In this document: positions 32,919 through 45,013 of the stretch, piece after piece | How the letters are laid out: each line of letters begins with the position of its first letter | How positions within the stretch are numbered: the stretch's first letter is position 1 | Source: Anaspis maculata | Taxonomy: Eukaryota; Arthropoda; Insecta; Coleoptera; Scraptiidae | Reading direction: 5' to 3' | Assembly: GCA_949128115.1 (NCBI GenBank) | Contig: OX421968.1 | Span: forward strand, 8,928,001-8,992,000 | DNA: 64,000 nucleotides | Position numbers and translations under genes: made by a program | The notes under the pieces: model-generated | Seen by the model: only the letters and a program-made list of their open reading frames with translations | Databases searched by the model: none | Told to the model about the DNA's origin: nothing

Positions 32919-33660
32919 TATATGGCAAAAAAAAAAACAGAAATTGACGTAACTGATCCAATACAAGCTTAAGATTACAGTGAGAACAGTGAGAAATGAG
33001 GATAGGTAGTTTATGCCTGACGAAGTCTTGATGGACCACGCAAGGGGCAGGCCTGATGCTTGGACAGACTTATCATCAAACATCCAAGCATCACATTTGA
33101 GGCTCGGCGAATTCAGTTAGTCTGGGAAGGTGATACAATGGGCCTAAAAGTGAAGCCTTGTATACCGGATGGAACTATATGTATCTTCAATTTTTTTTTT
33201 TGGTTCCTGGTCCTGGTCGACACACCTATAACTTGTTTGATTTGACTGAACTTATCCGTGAAGTTAACTTATTTTTCGGACCTTTAGTTGTGTTGATGCA
33301 TTCATTCATGTTAAGGCTGTCATTTCCATCACAAGGACAGATTGCGGAAGAGACACAGATAGACTTTTCTGTCGAGCCCCTCGGCTAAAGCTGTCTGCCG
33401 AAAAAAAGTAAAAAAAATACAGGCACTCATTCCAAAACTGGCAAGAAAATAGGAGTATTATTTCGAATAAAAACGAGAATTTCCGGGAAAATTAAATCGA
33501 ATTTTCCAAAAATTGAAATTTCAAAATACATAAAGGGTTTTCTAATAAGAGGTTTCATTCTAGATTTTGCGACATTTTTCAACCATATACATAAGTACTG
33601 AATTGCTATCATTTCTTGACGTATGCAAGCTTAAACTACACCATTTTCGAAAATGGAGAG
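32919..33660. other. No gene recognised
   Basis: AT-rich, non-coding. Poly(A) runs near 32925. The ORFs at 33060-33245 and 33158-33388 overlap in different frames with no domain. Confidence 0.4.
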
Positions 33661-34000
33661 ATATGCTTCAACAAAGGCTAGAAATAGTGAAAATTCACTA
33701 TAAATTTGGTGAACATTTCGCCAATCGACCCTGATTTTTTCAGAAAAATTATTCTTAGCGACGAGGCCCATTTCCATCTGGATGGGTACGTCAATAAACA
33801 AAATGGTCGCATATGGGCCTCTGAAAATCTTAGAACCGCATTGTCGAGAAATCTCTTCATCCAAAGCGGTTAACAGTTTGGTGCTGTTTTTGGGTTCGCA
33901 GAGTCATCGGCGCAATAATCTCGCATTTTTTTCGAAAATGATGAAGGTGCTACGGTTACAGTCAATTCAGCGCTAGCGGTACCGTAGGATGCTGATTGAG
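33661..34000 (+). pseudogene. Mariner/IS630-type transposase, internally deleted and frameshifted
   Basis: Three pieces in shifting frames. (1) MLQQRLEIVKIHYKFGEHFA near 33664, the first helix of the N-terminal HTH. (2) RKIILSDEAHFHLDGYVNKQ from 33743, containing the first catalytic Asp (SDEAHF), running to a stop near 33871. (3) FFENDEGATVTVNSA near 33930 and RYRRMLIEFF. The linker and second HTH are deleted, and the second and third acidic residues are absent. A lone CACCCTG-TA terminus follows at 34250, consistent with this transposase type belonging to CAGGGTG-ended elements. Confidence 0.8.
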
Positions 34001-34781
34001 TTCTTTGTCATTGCTCAATGTCAACCACCCATTCATTGGAAGTGATTCAATCTTGCGAGAAAATAGAGCAAATCTGTTACATTCCATATAAAAATTCATA
34101 TCTTCTGTGTAAGACCTCCAATCTCGGTAATTCCAAAACCGTTTCAAGACAAAGCATCACACTTCATAATTTTCACTTTGGAATTTGAAATTTTTTTTTG
34201 CAAATGGGGGTTCGATGAAGTTGTCGCAATTTTTCACCTTTTTACATATCACCCTGTATAAATATTATATGCAATTTCTTGATATTCACAATTACAGGAT
34301 CTGTTGAGGATATATTAGACTAGTAAACGCAACAAACAGAATGGAAATCACTTCCGGCAATCGAAAGTTATTGGCCGTCAAAGTCAAGCCCTTTTCTTTG
34401 GTGGCGACAACTTCATTGTGGAACAGTTTAGTTGACGCGCGGTCGGCGGCTTCCCACTAAGCAAAATTAGTCCAGTCACTTATGTTCAAAAAATCGTACA
34501 ACTTCGGAAACATTAGTAGAGGGCTGAAATTTTCTACACACAAAATGCGTACTATGATTGTCATGATTTGCCTGTAAAAAGTCCCCTAAAATCCGATCTA
34601 AGGAACTTTAAATAATCGCCATCAAGTGTTGAAAAGTCGTTTTTTCGACGAAGGTGGGGGACCCAAGATGGCGGCCAAGAAGCAAAAAGAGTTGACTGTC
34701 TTATCTTCAACAGTAGCAGACCTAAAAAAATTCTGATGATTGCATTTTATTTCTGACATAATTTATCATGGAAATACACAC

Positions 34782-36281
34782 ATGGCATTTATCTAGGGAT
34801 ATTTTTTCAACTTTGGAAATTCTAGAGAATTTTCACAGCGATTTTCTCCAAATTGAATAGTAACGTTCCTGGAATGGCCAGCTTTCATAAAAACAGTTGA
34901 AAATAACTTTGACTACGAAAATAACTTTAAAACACAACCAAATCAAGTTTTTCAAGTTTTTCAACAATTTTCAAAGTTTCGAATTCAGGTAAGAACTGAT
35001 TTTTTGTACCAAGCGTTGCCTCAAATTAGATAAGTTGGTGTTTGAGAACCATGCCGAGGCGATACCTGAATCAAGGAGACATGCTACTAGCTGTTGGCAT
35101 GCTGTAGGTTGGCCAAAGACAGGCGGAAGTAGCGAGGATTCTGAGAACGACCCAGAGCGTGATCTTGCGGCTCTGGTCGCATTTTCGACTCACTGGGAAT
35201 GCAAGGGAGAGACATGGATGGCGACCACGCTCAACTACTCCAGAACAAGACCGCTACATACAATTAACGGCTCGGAGAGCGACCACTACAACGGCATCAC
35301 AACTGTGAAGTCGGCTGGCACAGGTGCATGGAGTGATGGTCTCAAGGAGAACCATTGTTAACAGGTTACACGAGGTCCAATTGAGGTCCCGACGGCCGCC
35401 AAGATGAAAGCCTCTAACACGAAGCAATCGCGCAGACAGATTGGACTGGGCGCGGGTAGATCAAAATTGGCAGAATGAAGAATGGGGTCAGGTCCTCTTC
35501 ACAGATGAATCTCGGTTTGGGATTCGTCGGGATCCAGACGAGTTCGTGTGAGGAGGCGACCTGGTAACATCAATCAGTTGAGGAATGTCCAGGAGGTGCA
35601 CAGTTTCCGGGGTAACACCGTCATGATATGGGCTGGGATAGCGCTCGACATAAGGACTCCACTGGTTTTGGTGGGGGGCTGTATGACGGAAATTCAGCAT
35701 CGGGACGAAAATTTACAAGGTTTTGTCCTTCCGGTTGCGGCAGAAGCTTGCGGAGATTTTGACCTCCAACAAGACAACGCACGACATCATACAGCGAGAG
35801 TCGTTAGAGACTTTCACGATGAACATGGAAAAACCGTTCTGCTATGGCCCGCGCAGAGTCCTGACATAAACCCCATTACGTATGCATGAGACATGCTCCA
35901 GTGAAGGGTTCTACGGAGTGATGCCGAATATCATGACCATCAACAACTGTTTGAGGCCTACGGCAAGCTTGGGAACAGATCCCACAAGAAGATCTCGACC
36001 ATTTGGCATTAAGTATGCCAAATCAATGTAGAGCGTTGGTGACTAGTCGAGGAGGCCACATATAGAACCGTCCATTTGAGTTGAATAAAGTAACAAATGT
36101 TGAATGTTAAATTTTTGTCTTGAGCTGTTTTCGACTTTACTTCAACCGTCATTCACTTACATCACATATATCACCCCTACTATTCGACTAATCGTGGAAA
36201 AAGTATTTGGTAAAGTCTTTTCGGCTCCCAATTTCGTTGAATTCGGAGAAAAAATCAATATCCCTAGATAAATGCCATGTG
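34782..36281. mobile_element. CACACATGGC shell containing the Tc1 pseudogene
   Basis: TA-CACACATGGCATTTATC at the left and GATAAATGCCATGTGTG-TA at the right, with about 30-bp well-paired ends (to CCCTAGATA / TATCTAGGG). The body is mostly the Tc1-like element. Confidence 0.65.
35051..36065 (+). pseudogene. Tc1-like transposase, full-length fossil
   Basis: Cut-and-paste transposase of the DD34E Tc1 group. Readable in order: MPRRYLNQGD start and HTH 1 (35051-about 35130); RHGWRPRSTTPEQD linker (about 35214); second HTH; VLFTDESRFGI with the first catalytic Asp (about 35493); GNTVMIWAGIAL (35615); LQQDNARHHTARVV with the second Asp (about 35770); WPAQSPDINPITYA, where Thr stands at the catalytic Glu position (Asp+35) and a stop follows; LALSMPNQCRALV and GGHI at the end. 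Length matches the family (about 340 codons), but there are several stops and frame slips and the Glu is lost, so it is dead. The longest open piece is 35548-35889. Confidence 0.9.
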
Positions 36282-36283
36282 TG

Positions 36284-36888
36284 TACCACGTTATATTTCA
36301 ATATCTCAAAAAATCACTGATTTATTGAAAAAAGTTGAATTATGAATAACTTTCAGTTTTTTCAAAATATCTCAAAAACGGTCAAAGATATTTCGGAATC
36401 GTTTACAACATCTTCGCAAGCATAAAATTTCAAATATATAGGGTGATTTTGATGTCTCCAACTGTTTTGGTTTCTTTTTTCTTAGGTTGTTTTTCTTATT
36501 TTTCACTTTCCTCAATCTGCTGTATACGGCACTTGCATGGGTATAGCTGATATTTGCCCTGCAACTACATTCACAATTTATCAAAAACTGGTAAAACATG
36601 ATGTCCATATAATTCTTGCATTATGGCAATTTTTACTTTTTCAAACTGAATAGCGGTAAGACCAAACGCGTCGAGAAAAGAAATGGATTTTTTTTTCAAA
36701 AACCAAAATAGCTGGAGACATTGAAATCACCCTATATATTTGTAATTTTATGCTCACGAAGATGTTGTGAACGATGCCGAAATATCTGCGACTAATTTTG
36801 AAATATTTTGAAAAAAACTGAGAATGTTTCATGATTCAACTTTTTTCAATAAATCAGTGATTTTTTGAGATATTGAAGAATAACTTGG
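36284..36888. mobile_element. Foldback with concentric TAGGGTG core
   Basis: CCACGTTATATTTCAATATC and the complement of GATATTGAAGAATAACTTGG form the outer ends, with arms through AAAAATCACTGATT and CATAAAATTTC. The core element 36439-36734 starts TAGGGTGATTTTGA and ends with CAATCACCCTA-type complement. Removing it leaves CAAATA-TA-TATTTG. Confidence 0.75.
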
Positions 36889-37295
36889 TATTTCCATGTT
36901 AAATTATGTCAGAAATAGAATGCAATCATCAGATATTTTTTAGGTCTGCTGCTGTTGGAAATAAGACAGTCTTACTTCTTGACCGCCATCGCCATCTTGG
37001 ATCAGCCACCTATGCAAAAATAGAAATAGTGTATGGTGATTGTCAAGATAGTAATACGCAATCATTCAGTTACAAAAAGGACAATCTTGCAATAAAGAAA
37101 TGACTTCTTCGACGAAAAAACGACTTTCTAACACTTAATGGCGATTATCCAAAGTTCCTGAACTTGGATTTCAGGGGACTTTTTACAGGTCACTCATGAC
37201 AATTAAAGGAATGTGTATACAAAATTTCAGCCCTCTACTTTTTTTCTGAAGAGAAAAGACATAGTAACTGGACTAAATACGGTTACTTGAACGTT

Positions 37296-37630
37296 AAACC
37301 AAGGGTTTCTTGTAACTTGTAACGTTGCATCTCAAGTGTTATTTACGCTCACTCAACGTGCAGGCGACCTACTAATGACCGCCCTTTGTGACCAGAGATG
37401 AGCGTTGTAATATAACATCTCGTATAACATCACCAACAAAACGTTCTTAGAGCGTTGCAAGTTGTAAGTTCCAGTAGCGTTAGCGTTTGACTTGAACGTT
37501 TGTTGAATGCTGCAAGTTGATAGCTCTAGTAACGTTTGATTTAAACGCTCGTTGTACGTTATAAGTACTAGGATTACTATTTATCTGTTACATGAACGTT
37601 GCGGCCGAACTTTCCCGTAACGTTCGTATT
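37296..37630. repeat. AACGTT-rich degenerate repeats, left cluster
   Basis: GTAACGTT, TTGAACGTT, GAACGTT and related words occur every 20-40 bp in both orientations. A similar cluster occurs at 48690-49534. Style matches the subterminal repeats of large hAT-like elements. Confidence 0.65.
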
Positions 37631-38216
37631 TTTCTAAGTGTCCTTGTATTTAATCACAAAATTTTTGCCAGTGGATAAAGCATAAAAAAATTGGACTTTC
37701 TTCAGAGAACTTTGTACAAAAACGTACAATAACTGAGATACAGCCATTCAAAGTATATCGTTTTTTTTTCACATAATTTTCATAGTGCTGTCAGAAAAAA
37801 ATAAATTGACCGGTTAACTGGTCAAGAAAATTTTGACCGGTTGCGGAATAACCGGTCATGGTTAACCGTACCATAACCGGTTAACCAGTTTAACCGGTTA
37901 ATCGGATTGACCGGTTAATCGGATTCACCGGTCAACCGGTTTGACTGGTTCTAAACCGATTAACTGTGGACAATTTTGACCGGTTAAAAATTCCCATTGT
38001 GACCGGTTATTTGTTATTGTAACCGGTTTTGCACTTACTTACCTACCTATGCATTGCATTTTGAAATATGTACGAGTCTGTATATGTTCATAGAAATTAT
38101 AAATGTTTATTAGTTTGCTTATTTTTTGGTAAAATTTGAAGTAACAGACGTCAACAGAGTATACCTAAGGAAAGACACAAAATGCAAGAGAGAGTTTCAG
38201 GAGGGCCGTTATTCTA

Positions 38217-39256
38217 CAGGGTCTCCCGGAATTAGTGTTACAAAACTCACAGGGCGATAGAAAGTTGAAAAATAAGGGGACTTTAGTTGATAAACATACC
38301 CTCCCAAACGTATAATAACGGAGATACAGGCCTTCAAAGTTGTTTTTCAAAAACAGTTTTTTTTGCATACTTTTTGAACCGTTCAGCCGATTTTATTCAA
38401 ATTCAAACTGAATTTCATTAACACAGGCCTTTATTGAACAGTGATAACGAATTTCATCAGACATTTTCAGGGACGAAGATAATAGGGGGTACCCTCCCCC
38501 TTTTCCTCCTATTTTTAACCCCCTGAATATTTTTGAAAACGGTTCCAATTTTTGAATTCTGCATTCAATTTCAAGAAAAAAGTTACTCCTGCAAAATTTC
38601 GATTGGGGGCTTCATTTTCAATATATTTGGGTTTAAAACATTAGAAAACATCACGAAATCGCCAATTTCCAGGGCCCAAATTGTGTTTTTTTTCTGAATT
38701 TCTGAAAAACTCCATGTTAATCAGCGAAAATGATGGCTTATCAACTTAAAACACCCAGAAAACTCATTCCAGTTGACGAATCATGGGTTTTCTTAAATTT
38801 TGATTTTTGGGCCCAGGAAATGGCGATTTTGAGATGTTTTGCAATGTTTCAATCCCAAATATCTCAAAAACTAAGCCTCTAATCAAAATTTTGCAAGAGT
38901 AACTTTTTTCTTTAAATTGAACGTAAAATTCAAAAATTGAAACAATTTCCAAAAATGTTTGAAGAGGTAAAAAATAGGGGGGGAAGGGGGAGGACACCCC
39001 CTATTATCTTCGCCCCTAAAAATGTTTGATGAAATGCGTTATTTATGTTCAATAGAGACCTGTTTCAGTAAACTTGAGTTCAAATTTGACTAAAATCGGT
39101 TGAACGGTTCAAAAGTTATGCAAAAAAAACTGTTTTCAACAAACAACTTTGAAGGCCTATATCTCCGTTATTATACGTTTGGAAGGGTATGTTTATCAAC
39201 AAAAGTCCCCTTATTTTTCAATTTCCTATCTACCTGTGAGTTTTGTAATACTCCCT
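38217..39256. mobile_element. CAGGGTCTCCC foldback
   Basis: Begins TA-CAGGGTCTCCCGG. Arms pair through ACTTTTTGAACCGTTCAGCC, GGGACGAAGATAATAGGGGG and CCCTCCCAAACGTATAATAA. The right end is truncated near CTCCC (39256). Same class as 17945-18981. Confidence 0.8.
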
Positions 39257-39358
39257 TAAATATTTTCGAAAATCGTCACATTTTTTGATTTCTCCGTTCA
39301 ATTTAGAAAAAAAAGTTACTGTTGCAAAATTTTGATCAAAGGCTCCATTTTCGAAATA

Positions 39359-41205
39359 AACTGCTCGTCAAAAGTTAAGCATAGAACAAAATTTGCTCCC
39401 ATTTCAAGCATGGATATATTGGGCAAAAAATATCCGATTTGAAAAAAGTTTATGGTGGCTGGTAGAACTTTTCTTCAGCTGCAAGACGCTATGTCGACTT
39501 GAGGCACCATTGATTTTGTCCATGATATACAGGATGCCAAAGAAGAAGTGTCAAAAGTGTTAATTTTTGAAGTCGTGGAACTTTTTTAGAAAAAATTCCG
39601 GATTTTTTTTCTCTTGAGTTTTAGAAAGCGGATATCAATATCTCGAAACGGTTTTTGACTTTTGATCGTAATTTGTTTTTTCAAAGAGTTCTTGATTTTT
39701 TTGTGAAATTTAGATTTTTTGATGCAGAATTTGCTAGAGCAGTTGCTTTTTCTTGAAAATTCACAGAAACGTACACAGTTGCTGGATGAATTATACCATG
39801 CGAAAACTGACCTCATGGACCTCCAGAAGAGGTCATCCTCTGGACCTCTTCAGGAGAGATGCCCAATGACGCATGCTGCGACATCACTTTGACACTTATT
39901 GAACCCAGCATGGATAAAAATGCAAGACTTGTAACCATACGTTGCATCAAAATTACCATGGTTACCAATTAGTCCCATCATGGGTGATTTTGTTACTCCC
40001 CAAGTCACTGGAAATTTTCAAAAGTGATATCTCCTAGACGAGTAGAGATAGAGCCATAATCCTTTTTTTGATTTCAATCGGACACATTATTGATCATTCG
40101 AGCATGATGTGCAAATTTTGCACCTTCATACTTTTTCAGTGGTGGGGGGTAATTTTGACGTTTGTCATGTCAGATTTTTTTTCTTGTACTTGTCATCATT
40201 GAAATGTCAACATGAATGTATACTGTCAGTTTCAGCTGATGAATTTCAAGTTTGCGTTCGGTGTTTTTTTTCCTCACAGTCCAGGTTTCCTGAGAAAACC
40301 TTCGTTGGTCTTTTGTTTTCACTACTGATGTGGAAGTGGTAGATTACATTCATGTTGACATTTCAATGATGACAAGTACAAAAAAAAAATTCTGAGATGA
40401 CAAACGTCAAAATTTCCCCCCACCACTGAAAAAGTATGAACGTGAAAATTTGCACATCGTGCTTGAATGACCAATAATGTGTCCGATTGAAATCAAAAAA
40501 AGAATTATGGCTCTATCTCTACTCGTCTAGGAGATATCACTTCTGAAAATTTCCAGTGACTTGGGCAGTAACAAAATCACCCATGATGGGACTACTTGGT
40601 AACCATGGTAATTTTGATGCAACGTCTGGTTACTAGTCTTGCATTTTTTTCCATGCTGGGTTCAATAAGTGTCAAAGTGATATCGCAACATGCTTCATTG
40701 AGCATCTCCCCTGAAGAGGTCCAGAGGATGACCTCTTCTGGAGGTCCATGAGGTCAATTTTCTAATGATATAATTCATCCAGCAACTACGTACGTTTCTG
40801 TAAATTTTCAAGAAAAGGCAACTGCTCTAGCAAATTCTGCATAAAAAAATCTAAATTTCATAAAAAAATCAAGAACTCTTTGAAAAAACGGAATACGATC
40901 AAAAGTCAAAAACCGTTTCGAGATATTGATATCCGCTTTCTAAAACTCAATAGAAAAAAAATCCGGAATTTTTTCTAAAAAAGTTCCACGACTTCAAAAA
41001 TTTACACTTTTGACACTCCTTATTTGGCATCCTGTATATCATGGACAAAGTCAATGGTGACGTGAATTGACATAGCGTCTTGTACCTGAAGAAAAGCTCT
41101 ACCAAGCACCATACATTTTTCTCAAATCAGATATCCTTCCCCGAAGAAATCCTTACTTGAAATTGGTGCAAATTTTGGTCTATGCTTAACTTTTGACGAG
41201 CAGTT
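39359..41205. mobile_element. 1.85-kb foldback AACTGCTCG, TSD TA
   Basis: AACTGCTCGTCAAAAGTTAAG at the left and the complement at the right, flanked by TA (39357-39358, 41206-41207). Arms pair almost continuously for about 870 bp each: GAGGTCATCCTCTGGACC, CATGATGGGTGATTTTG (with partner), CATCATTGAAATGTCAACA. The axis falls near 40280. One of the longest perfect-looking palindromes in the window. ORFs inside are mirror shadows. Confidence 0.9.
39530..41034. mobile_element. Concentric CAGGATGCC element
   Basis: TA-CAGGATGCCAAAGAAG at the left and TTTGGCATCCTG-TA at the right. Without it, the enclosing shell closes as TTGTCCATGATA-TA-TATCATGGACAA minus the shared TA, a perfect dyad centred on TA. 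Confidence 0.8.
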
Positions 41206-41838
41206 TAGTTGCCAGGAGTAATTTTTTCCTTTAAATTAATTGCCAGTCCAAATGCCTAGGCATTTTTGCAAAATAGTCAGTGGCGCAGAAATCAAGGGGA
41301 GAACAGGGGCGAGTCCCCCAATATCCACGCCATTGGACCAATGTGTCGAAACTCAAAATCCTTCAAAGTCCTTGAGTGACAGTTTTTGGAGATTCACTTG
41401 ATAATCACGTATCCAAAATGTGAGGCGAATGGGTTCAACGGTGCGAAAAGTATGTGGAAAAACGATATTTGAATTTTAACATTGAAGGGCTGTATCTCAG
41501 TTAATATACGTTTTTGAAAAAAAGTTTTTTAAAAAAGCCCATTTTTTCATGCTTCTTCCACTGGCAAAATCTTCGCGATCAAACAGTTGAACAGGGACAC
41601 CTGTATATTTTTTATTTTTAATTTGTATACTTATACCAATCAAACTATGAGGAAGAGGTGCGCTTTTAGGGGCTATTGATTTGTATTTGAGTGTTCCAAA
41701 TTACATATTACAATGAGATATTATGGCCGCTCGATTGTAATATGTATTTTTGAAAACTCAAATATGAACGGATAGCCCCTAAAAGCGCACCTCTAAATGC
41801 GCTTCTAGCTTGAAAGCGAGATATGAATCATGAATATA

Positions 41839-42614
41839 CAAGGTGGTCCAGGTTGAAGTAGCAATCATTCACCAATCGATTGTCCATCGAAAACTAGGTT
41901 GACATGCATAATTATTTTTTTCTAAAACGCTTCCTAAGAGAGATACAGCCCTTCAAAGTTCAGTTTTTAAAATCTTCTTTTTGCAATAACTCTCAAGTTA
42001 TCGAAGCGATTTTGACCAAATTTTGTACAAATATTTACGAAATAAATGCCCATCACTTAACGTAGATAACTTTTGTCAAAATTGTCCAGTGGCGTAGATA
42101 CGGGAAAGTTGTTTTACTTTTCACGCCCTATTCTCCACGCCACATTCTCATCAATTTCGGGATGTTTTCCAAAGTTTAAAACCCAAATATCTAAAAAATC
42201 TAGCCTCTAATCAAAATTTTAGAAGAGTAACTTTTTTTTCTAAATTGAACAAGGAATTCGAAAAAAATATAGTTTTTTGAAAATATTCAGTGGCGTGGAG
42301 AATAGGGCGTGAAAAGTAAAACAACTTTTTCTTCTAAATTGATTGCAGAATTCAAGTGCTCATAGGCATTTCTGCAAAATAGTCAGTGGCGTAGAAATTA
42401 TAGAAGATAACAGGGATGAGCTATGTCAAATTTGAGGCAAATTGTTTCAACGGTGTGGAAATTATGTGTGGAAAACGGTGTTTTAATCTCAACTTTGAAT
42501 GGCTTTATCTCAGTTTTTGTACATTTCTGAACAAAGTTTTCTTGAGAAAGTCCACTTATTTTTTTATGCTTTATCCGCTGTCAAAATGTTTCCGATCAAA
42601 CACGAAACATCCTG
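41839..42614. mobile_element. CAAGGTGGTCC / CATCCTG foldback, rearranged
   Basis: Starts TA-CAAGGTGGTCCAGG and ends ACATCCTG-TA. Arms include CTTCAAAGTTCAGTTTTT and TCAACTTTGAATGGC, plus three CAGTGGCG(T)AGA-type motifs (42103, 42290, 42385). Closest to 60914-61646. Confidence 0.65.
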
Positions 42615-42677
42615 TATACTTATTTAAAAATCTTGGAAGTCTACTTCAGCGTTTTGATCTTTTGGTTTGAATATGTC

Positions 42678-43757
42678 AAAGGACCCCGCACGATTCTTAT
42701 GGAAAATGGCTCCCGGTTGAATTCTCTGAATTTTTGATATGTTGTAGCTCATGAGAAACTAATCAAATACCGTGAACCCCAAACTCAAATAATGGACAGT
42801 TTTTCACCCACAGGGGGTTGAAGTTGGAGGTTTTGACGGCTTCAAAATGATATTATAACGTTGATAAAAGCTTTTTATTTGGTTTCTCTTCAAGTTGTGT
42901 TTCATGCTGAATTTATTTATTTGACAGAAAAATATCAACCCCCTCCTCCACCCCCAACCCCTATCCACCATCATAAAATTCGAGATTACTCCCAAAAACC
43001 ATGCGGATGGCTTCTGTGATTTAAATTATGAATTTTGGCATAAAAATTATTTTCCACCCCTAATGTTGGGGTGCCGATTTTCCAATTTTCCTCGGTTAAT
43101 TTGGCTGAATTTTTGGTATTGTGTATTTACAATTCTGCTGAACAAAAAGCTCATACCAAAACTTATTCCTATGAACAGTTTTTGTTCTGTAGGGGACTGC
43201 AGTTCAATATTTATGCTCTCAAACCTTCAACTTCAGTCCCCTGTAGAACAAAAACTGTCCATAGGAATAAGTTTTGGCATGAGAACTTTTTGTTCAGCAG
43301 AATTAGAAGTACACAATACCAAAAATCCAGCCAAATTAACCGAGGAAAATTGGAAAATCGGCACCCTAACATTAGGGGTGGAAAATAATTTTCATGTCAA
43401 AATTCATAATTTAAATCACAGAAGCCATCCGCATGGTTTTTGGGAGTAATCTGGAATTTTATGATAGTAGATAGGGGTTGGGGGTGGAGGAGGGGGTTGA
43501 TATTTTTCTGTCAAATAAATACATTTAGCATGAAACACAACTTGAAGAGAAACCAAATGAAAAGCTTCTATCAACGTCATAATATCATTTTGAAGCCGTC
43601 AAAACCTCCAACTTCAACCCCCTGTGGGTAAAAAACTGTCCATTATTTGAGTTTGGGGTTCACGGTATTTGATTAGTATCTCATGAGCTACAACATATCA
43701 AAAATTCAGAGAATTTAACCGGGAGCCATTTTCCATAAGAATCGTGCGGGGTCCTTT
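42678..43757. mobile_element. 1080-bp near-perfect palindrome
   Basis: AAAGGACCCCGCACGATTC at both ends in inverted orientation. Arms of about 525 bp with few mismatches include CCATGCGGATGGCTTCTGTG and CCTCGGTTAATTTGGCTG. The loop near 43205-43235 contains CAGTTCAATATTTATGCTC. The 128- and 105-codon ORFs here are palindrome artefacts. No clear TSD. Confidence 0.9.
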
Positions 43758-43967
43758 CAACTTCACTTCCCACGAAATCGAACCCTCAATCAAAAAATAA
43801 ATAAATAAATAGGTACCTGCAAGTTTTCCGTATTTTCGCCATCATACACAATAATTTTGTTAAACATATTTTCAAAAGACTAGGTATAGGTAAGTGAGTG
43901 TGCTTGCCTTGCAGCTTATAGGTGGTATCATAAGGATGAACTCTGCATTACCTCCGCTGTAATAATT

Positions 43968-44526
43968 TAGTGGAGCGAAATCGGCCTGAAAAGTCGTCGT
44001 TTTTTTTTTGGGCGACGTTCCAACTCAATGCGACAGAAAAAAATTCATAACTGACAAACTACACGGCCTAGATCAATGAAACTTCCTTTAAAATTTTCTC
44101 TCATATTTTGGCTTCATTTTCCTCGCAGGTTGTATCTAAAAATTCCTACGAGGAAAGAAGTTCTTCGCATGGTCAAAAAGGGACTGCATTTTTGGTCGAT
44201 ATAATGTTTATTGTTCTATAAACACGTTCGTGAACAATTATCTTCAGTCAGTGATGTACCATTGGAAAGGTTTTCCATGTAATTTTATTTCAAAAAAAGA
44301 ACAGACCGATAGCTCAACTGGATTCAGAAATATAACGTTGTGAATGCTGAACTGCTCATTTTCAATTTTTGAGGTTTTTTGCCCATAAAAAAGGTCCCTA
44401 CCACAAGATCATCCCCAAAATGACCATACATACGTGGAATTTGATTCTCTATAAGACCTATGAGGTTTGGTGCTGTTATACCTTCAAAAAAAAACGACGA
44501 CTTTTCAGGCCGATTTCGCTCCACTA
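43968..44526. mobile_element. TAGTGGAGCG element, 3-bp TSD ATT
   Basis: TAGTGGAGCGAAATCGGCC at the left and the complement at the right (about 43-bp TIR), flanked by ATT (43965-43967, 44527-44529). The interior (515 bp) is unique and non-palindromic, with no transposase frame. Confidence 0.8.
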
Positions 44527-44731
44527 ATTACCCTACCATGATGCACCAGTTGTTCAAATTCATCGGTGATACAGGTTTCCTAAATTGACCGTCTCTTTCT
44601 GGCCCGTGACGTCACGTTCGATTGCGCAGTAAATCGTCGCAGTCCTAGTGTGCCAACATTGCCCCGATGCCATAACCGAACGTGTGTTTTGATGGTGTTA
44701 TTATTGGTATTTATAGTTTTCACAAGTAGTT

Positions 44732-44809
44732 ATGGAAAATAAATGTTGTGGGCCACTATACAAGTCCACAAGTTATACAGCGAATGTGTCCCTAAGCATG
44801 GATCCATAA
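44732..44809 (+). pseudogene. THAP-type start fragment, copy C
   Basis: ATG at 44732 reads MENKCCGPLYKSTSYTANVS and stops after 25 codons. Compared with copy B, the third Cys is replaced by Tyr, and the frame is closed by a TAA. A decayed first exon. Confidence 0.4.
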
Positions 44810-45013
44810 AATACGACGTGACACTCGAAGAAGCAAAAAGAACCACAAGCCCTTCAGCGTTATAATAGTAGGGAGCTTCCTCCTTAGTTCATCAAGTATC
44901 AATAATTCAAGGGTACACTTGGCCACATTTTTGCATCAAACACTTCATTTAGTGATGGCCATAATACACCTTAAGAAATATTAAAAGTGGGACATGGAAC
45001 GCGCATTTACCTG

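Larger units (their letters stand above)
34465..37276. mobile_element. Large foldback, 2.8 kb, hosting Tc1 and other shells
   Basis: TTAGTCCAGTCACTTATGT at the left pairs with ACATAGTAACTGGACTAA at the right. Arms pair through GGCTGAAATTTT, AAAAAGTCCCC, GAAAAAACGACTTT and GACATAATTTATCATGGAAA. The arms would meet as CATGGAAA-TA-TTTCCATG. At that TA lie two elements in series: 34782-36281 (containing the Tc1 copy) and 36284-36888. Confidence 0.75.

Noticed and set aside
43063..43449. Two overlapping ORFs of 128 and 105 codons
   Set aside because: They lie across the axis of a near-perfect palindrome, so they are mirror images of the same non-coding arms.
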